Assembly (NCBI GenBank): GCA_018971455.1
Contig: JAGXAV010000065.1
Location: forward strand, 1 to 8,501
Origin: Rhodospirillales bacterium
Lineage (GTDB): Bacteria > Pseudomonadota > Alphaproteobacteria > Acetobacterales > Acetobacteraceae
Direction of reading: 5' to 3'
Length of the DNA stretch: 8,501 nucleotides
Shown here piece by piece: positions 5,431 through 8,501 of this stretch. Each line of letters starts with the position of its first letter. Position 1 is the stretch's first letter. The position numbers were made by a program, and so were the translations under genes. Under the pieces are notes generated by a model. That model was given only the letters and a program-made list of their open reading frames with translations, did no database searches and had not been told where the DNA came from.

Positions 5431-7356
5431 ATGCTGATCGCCCTGTGTCGCGGCCGCCGCGCGAGCGTGAGCATATTCTCCGCGCTGATGCTGCCGGCGC
5501 TGGCCGGCATGGCCGGCCTGGCCGCTGAGTACGGCGACGGTTTGCTGACCAAGATCCGCAACCAGCGTGTGGCCGATATCTCGGCCTACAGCGCCGCGCT
5601 GACGTACAGCTCCACCGCCTCATCGGGCTCGATGAACGGGGCAGCACAGGCGGCGGCGGGGTTGAACGGCGTGCCGGGATCGGCGGTGACCTCCGCGCTC
5701 GTCAGCTCGCCGACGGGCGACGGCAACAGCGCCGTGCAGGTGACAGTGACCAGCAACGTGCCGAAGATGCTCTCCTCGCTGCTGTCTTCGGGTGGGGCGA
5801 TGACAGTGGCGGCGACCTCGTTCGTTGAACTCAAGGCCAACGCGGCGGCCTGCATCACCGCGCTGAGCAGCAGCGGCGTGGGCGTTTCCCTCAGCGGCGG
5901 AACCAACCTGACGGCGTCGAAATGCGCCATCGCCTCGCAATCGACCGTCGCCTCGCCCTGCGGCACCTATCTCACCTCGCCGGCGATCACCTACAACACG
6001 ACCGCGCCGACGCAGACCTGCGGCTTCACGCCGCCCGCCGGCCAATCCTCGATCACGATCAGCAAGAAAGCGGCGAGCGATCCGCTGGCCGGCAACACCG
6101 AAGTGGCGACATTGACCGCCTATCTCGGCACTGTCTCGTCGATGACCGCGCCGGCGGCACCCACGGTAACGGCCGGCGGCAACATCAATTTCGGCTACAG
6201 CGCCTCCTCGACCATATCCCAGGTGGCCGCCGATGGCTGCGTCGCCGCCTTCTCCTCGCCGACATGGACGGTGACCTGCTCGGGCAACGGGCCGTTCCAT
6301 TTCGGCAACATCACCACCGGCGGCGGCATCACCGTCAATTTCAACACCGGCGGGTCGAGCTCGGCCACCTATGATTTCAGCGGCTCGATCAACAACACCG
6401 GCACCGCCATGCATTTCGGCCCCGGAACCTACAACATCGCCCAGGGCATCATCACCGGCGGCGGCACCACCACCACCTTCGGCGCCGGAACGTTCAACAT
6501 CGGCGCGCTGACCACCAAGTGCAACAGCGCCTATTACAGCATCTGCCACACCGGCTCGATCCTGACCTTCGACGGGCCGAGCGACTTCAACCTGAGCAAC
6601 GGCTTCTACAATGCCGGCGGCGAGAAGCTGACGATGGGCAGCGGCACCACCAACAGCTACCAGCTCGGCCGCGCCAGCAATGGCGACGCGATCACGGTGG
6701 GCGGCGGCAGCGTCACGACGATGGCCGACGCCACCGGCGCGGGCGATCTGTTCACCGCCGACGGCAACCTCAACTTCTCCGGCGGCGGCGGCAGCTGCAT
6801 GGCCATTCCGGCCGCCGCCAACCACGACATCAACGGCAACATCATGGCCGCCGGCGGTGTGGTGTTCGGCGCCGGCATCTACACGGTGAACGGCTATATC
6901 GGCATCGGCACCAGCAATGGCGGCGACGTGTCCTGCTTCGGCACCACGCTGGGGATCAGCGCGACCGACGTGACCTTCGTCACCTCCGGCGCCAACGCCT
7001 CCTCCAATCTCGGCGACGCCTTCTATGTCGGCGCCGGCTACGCCCATGTCTCGATGACGGCGCCGACCAGCGGCGCCAATGCCAACCTGCTGGTGATCGG
7101 GCCGACATCCTCCTCGAACACCGCCGGCGCGGTGTTCACCGGGGGCGCGACCCATACCGACCTGTCGGGCGCGTTCTACACGCCCAACGGCGCGGTCTCC
7201 CTCTCCGGCGGATCCAAAGTCGGCAGCGGGACCGGGCAGTGCCTGGAGGTGATCGGCGCGCAGGTCTCGCTGTCCGGCGGCTCGGCCCTGGCCTCGACCT
7301 GCGCGGGGCTGGGCGGGACGAGCAGTACCGGCTTCTCGGTCGCGCTGGTGCAGTAG
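5431..7356 (+). CDS. TadG-like pilus-associated envelope protein, second paralogue
   Basis: The 641-residue tandem paralogue of the gene before it; well over half of the aligned residues look identical by eye along the whole length. The architecture is the same. It has a basic N-terminus (RGRRASVSIF), a membrane segment at about 16-33 ending LAAEYG, and the KIRNQRVADISAYSAAL helix. The CITALSSSG block is at 141-149, and FG-x-G units are at 329, 350 and 479. The ending is TSGANANLLVIGPT...LSGAFYTPNGAVSLSG...GQCLEVIG. Its extracytoplasmic cysteines (141, 165, 177, 197, 270, 283, 364, 372, 456, 502, 604, 624) match all 12 of the first paralogue; Cys6 is extra and on the cytoplasmic side. The least conserved parts are residues about 59-80 and 235-262. 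The start ATG has a strong GGAGG at 6 nt. It probably shares an operon with its neighbours and has an envelope role in pilus biogenesis. Confidence 0.85.
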   Translation: MLIALCRGRRASVSIFSALMLPALAGMAGLAAEYGDGLLTKIRNQRVADISAYSAALTYSSTASSGSMNGAAQAAAGLNGVPGSAVTSALVSSPTGDGNSAVQVTVTSNVPKMLSSLLSSGGAMTVAATSFVELKANAAACITALSSSGVGVSLSGGTNLTASKCAIASQSTVASPCGTYLTSPAITYNTTAPTQTCGFTPPAGQSSITISKKAASDPLAGNTEVATLTAYLGTVSSMTAPAAPTVTAGGNINFGYSASSTISQVAADGCVAAFSSPTWTVTCSGNGPFHFGNITTGGGITVNFNTGGSSSATYDFSGSINNTGTAMHFGPGTYNIAQGIITGGGTTTTFGAGTFNIGALTTKCNSAYYSICHTGSILTFDGPSDFNLSNGFYNAGGEKLTMGSGTTNSYQLGRASNGDAITVGGGSVTTMADATGAGDLFTADGNLNFSGGGGSCMAIPAAANHDINGNIMAAGGVVFGAGIYTVNGYIGIGTSNGGDVSCFGTTLGISATDVTFVTSGANASSNLGDAFYVGAGYAHVSMTAPTSGANANLLVIGPTSSSNTAGAVFTGGATHTDLSGAFYTPNGAVSLSGGSKVGSGTGQCLEVIGAQVSLSGGSALASTCAGLGGTSSTGFSVALVQ

Positions 7357-7366
7357 GGCGATGCGC

Positions 7367-7954
7367 ATGAGCACGACCCTGCTGGCCCGGGCCACCGCCA
7401 TGCTGCGCCGCGCGCGGCGGCTGCGCAGCCGGCGCGGCATCGCGGCGCTGGAGTTCGGCATCATCGCGCCGGTCTTCGTCACCCTGCTCGCCGGGGCGGT
7501 CGATCTCGGCAATTACGTGGAGATCAGCCTGGCGCTGAACGCGCAGGTGGCGGCGGGGGCCAATTTCGCCCTGGTCAACGCCGCCAGCGCCAATTCCACC
7601 GCTGGGGCGACGCTGGCCAGCAATGTCGCCTCGATCGTCGCCAATGGCCGCGCCACGGGCTGGGCCAATGACGTCGTCGTGGTCAATGACGGGCCGACGG
7701 TGACCACGACCGGCGGCACGGCGACGGCGAGCGGCACGGCAGCCCCGGCGGACAGCATCTACTGCCCGAGCGGCTCGCCGCCGAGCTGGACATGGAACAC
7801 CCCGGTCGGCGCCAATTACAACTGCCCGGGCGGCGGCACGTCGGGCAAGTTCGTCACCATCGTGGCGACGCGCGCCTACACGCCGATCATGCTCGGCTAC
7901 ATCTTCGCCCCGAGCGGCACGATCACCGCCGCCACCATCGTGCAGGTGCAATGA
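7367..7954 (+). CDS. TadE-like pseudopilin / pilus assembly protein
   Basis: A 195-residue protein with the N-terminus typical of Tad minor pilins. A strongly basic stretch (LRRARRLRSRR, about 13-23) is followed by G-IAAL-EF, in which Gly24 is the likely cleavage point for a TadV-type prepilin peptidase and Glu29 is the conserved fifth residue. The hydrophobic helix FGIIAPVFVTLLAGAVDLG follows, then NYVEISLALNAQVAAGANFAL, as in TadE proteins. The mature part is Thr/Ala/Gly-rich with two cysteines (133 and 153) that could form one disulphide. The C-terminus has the ARAYTPIM-like motif seen near the end of TadE/TadG-type proteins. I chose ATG 7367 because AGGG (7355-7358) is 8 nt before it; ATG 7361, two codons earlier, is only 2 nt from that site but cannot be excluded. 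It lies about 10 nt after the second TadG-like gene. Confidence 0.82.
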   Translation: MSTTLLARATAMLRRARRLRSRRGIAALEFGIIAPVFVTLLAGAVDLGNYVEISLALNAQVAAGANFALVNAASANSTAGATLASNVASIVANGRATGWANDVVVVNDGPTVTTTGGTATASGTAAPADSIYCPSGSPPSWTWNTPVGANYNCPGGGTSGKFVTIVATRAYTPIMLGYIFAPSGTITAATIVQVQ

Positions 7955-8409
7955 TGCGCTCCCCCTTCCCGCTCGCCATGCTGCGCCGGCTGGGCGCCGA
8001 CCGGCGGGCGACCAGCTCGCTGGAATTCGTCATCGTGGCGATGCCGATGCTGATCCTCAGCTTCGGCACCTTCGAGTTCGCCCGCGCCGCCTGGACCAGC
8101 GAGGCCTTGCAGGCCACCGCCACCCAGGCCGCGCGCTGCATGGGCGTGCTGGCCACCGACTGCTCCTCCGGCGGGGCCTACAGCTCCTCCAACACAACGA
8201 GCTACGTGACCAGCGCGGCGGCGGGCTGGGCGATCACCGTGCCGGGCAGCGGGATCAGCCTCAGCCGCACCGCCAGTTGCGCGGGCGTGTCCGGCTTCTC
8301 GCAGGTGACCATCACCTACACATTCACCTCCCCGCTGGCCGCCCTGCTCGCCGGCATGACGAACGGCATCCCGCTGCAGGCGAGTTCCTGCTTCCCGAAC
8401 CAGGCCTGA
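7951..8409 (+). CDS. TadE-like pseudopilin / pilus assembly protein
   Basis: A 152-residue protein with a basic N-terminus (LRRLGADRRA) and the prepilin-like site A-TSSL-EF, with Ala20 in the position usually held by Gly and Glu25 as the conserved acidic residue. The hydrophobic segment VIVAMPMLILSFGTFEFARA follows, then EALQATATQAARC, the typical TadE helix. Four cysteines (63, 71, 110, 147) are all in the extracytoplasmic part, so two disulphides are possible. The end (TITYTFTSPLAALLAGMTNGIPLQASSC) matches the usual TadE C-terminal pattern of a beta strand, a short hydrophobic segment and a final Cys-containing strand. ATG 7951 overlaps the stop codon of the previous gene (ATGA). ATG 7954 is directly adjacent and would be better spaced from the weak AGG at 7944-7946. 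It is the last gene of the Tad-type operon. Confidence 0.82.
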   Translation: MMRSPFPLAMLRRLGADRRATSSLEFVIVAMPMLILSFGTFEFARAAWTSEALQATATQAARCMGVLATDCSSGGAYSSSNTTSYVTSAAAGWAITVPGSGISLSRTASCAGVSGFSQVTITYTFTSPLAALLAGMTNGIPLQASSCFPNQA

Positions 8410-8424
8410 CGGCCCGGACTGTCA

Positions 8425-8448
8425 GGGGGGGGCGCCCGCGCGGGCGCC
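8425..8448. terminator. GC palindrome after the Tad-type operon (candidate terminator)
   Basis: Bases 8431-8448 (GGCGCCCGCGCGGGCGCC) form a perfect palindrome that can fold as a 7-bp stem with a GCGC loop. It is preceded by a run of eight G (8425-8432) and lies 21 nt after the last stop codon. There is no T-tract on either strand, so termination is plausible from position and stem strength only. Symmetry would allow it to serve transcripts from both directions. Confidence 0.4.
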
Positions 8449-8460
8449 TCAGGGCCAGCA

Positions 8461-8501
8461 GACGGCGCGGGCGCGTTAGGGCGAGGTGACGGCGCGGGCG
8501 C
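8461..8501. repeat. 14-bp direct repeat at the window end
   Basis: GACGGCGCGGGCGC occurs at 8461-8474 and again at 8488-8501, a period of 27 bp, with the second copy ending exactly at the window edge. On the minus strand the second copy could encode the last residues ARAVTSP of a convergent gene stopping with TAA at 8478-8476. Only eight codons are visible, which is too little to call a gene. The repeat could be chance in GC-rich DNA or the edge of a longer array. Confidence 0.35.

Noticed and set aside
3399..7356. Possible phage tail fibre or autotransporter adhesin identity for the two large Gly/Ser-rich proteins
   Set aside because: The N-terminal membrane segment with LA[VA]EYG, the CITAL block and the TAPTSG...GAFY ending match TadG-related proteins. 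There is no cleavable signal peptide or C-terminal barrel, and no phage genes are nearby.
5620..7512. Long minus-strand open frame opposite the second TadG-like gene (630 codons)
   Set aside because: Low-complexity Gly/Ala/Arg translation that mirrors the repetitive plus-strand gene. It spans the junction into the TadE-like gene and has no family signature.
1..8501. CRISPR arrays, tRNA or rRNA genes, insertion sequences
   Set aside because: No regularly spaced repeats, cloverleaf-like segments, transposase motifs or flanking inverted repeats were seen on either strand.

Overview
This is a GC-rich window with strong G/C third-position bias. It looks like an alphaproteobacterial chromosome. 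The S6 protein sequence, the 35/10 promoter shapes, a CtrA-type box (TTAA-N7-TTAA) and the Tad pilus-type proteins fit Rhodospirillales/Acetobacteraceae best, but the family placement is inference from general resemblance.

Left part (1-1340, minus strand): a ribosomal protein operon read right to left, rpsF (S6), rpsR (S18), rplI (L9, cut by the window edge). A plausible promoter lies at 1312-1340, followed by a 5' leader with three short hairpins. S6 carries an Ala/Pro-rich insertion and a long charged tail.

Middle (1341-3283, plus strand): the leucine biosynthesis gene leuA (2-isopropylmalate synthase), divergent from rpsF. The 190 bases before leuA look like a complete transcription attenuator. 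They hold a promoter placed so that the RNA should begin at or next to an AUG, a 36-residue leader peptide with seven Leu codons in nine positions, and a 10-bp antiterminator that is mutually exclusive with an 8-bp GC-rich hairpin just before leuA. GC-rich hairpins follow leuA.

Right part (3284-8409, plus strand): four closely spaced genes for Tad/Flp-pilus-associated envelope proteins. Two are tandem paralogous TadG-like proteins (657 and 641 residues) whose large extracytoplasmic regions share all 12 cysteines. They are followed by two smaller TadE-like proteins with prepilin-type N-termini. The junctions are 58 nt, about 10 nt, and a start/stop overlap, so this is probably one operon. A CtrA-type site sits at the -35 position of a candidate promoter in front of it. 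No pilin, ATPase, secretin or prepilin peptidase gene is in the window, so the core Tad machinery must be elsewhere.

End (8410-8501): a perfect GC palindrome, a 14-bp direct repeat running to the last base, and possibly the last codons of a convergent minus-strand gene.

Overall these are recognisable housekeeping and accessory-pilus genes. The least routine features are the leuA attenuator with its apparently leaderless leader peptide, and the duplicated 12-cysteine TadG-like pair under a possible CtrA promoter.
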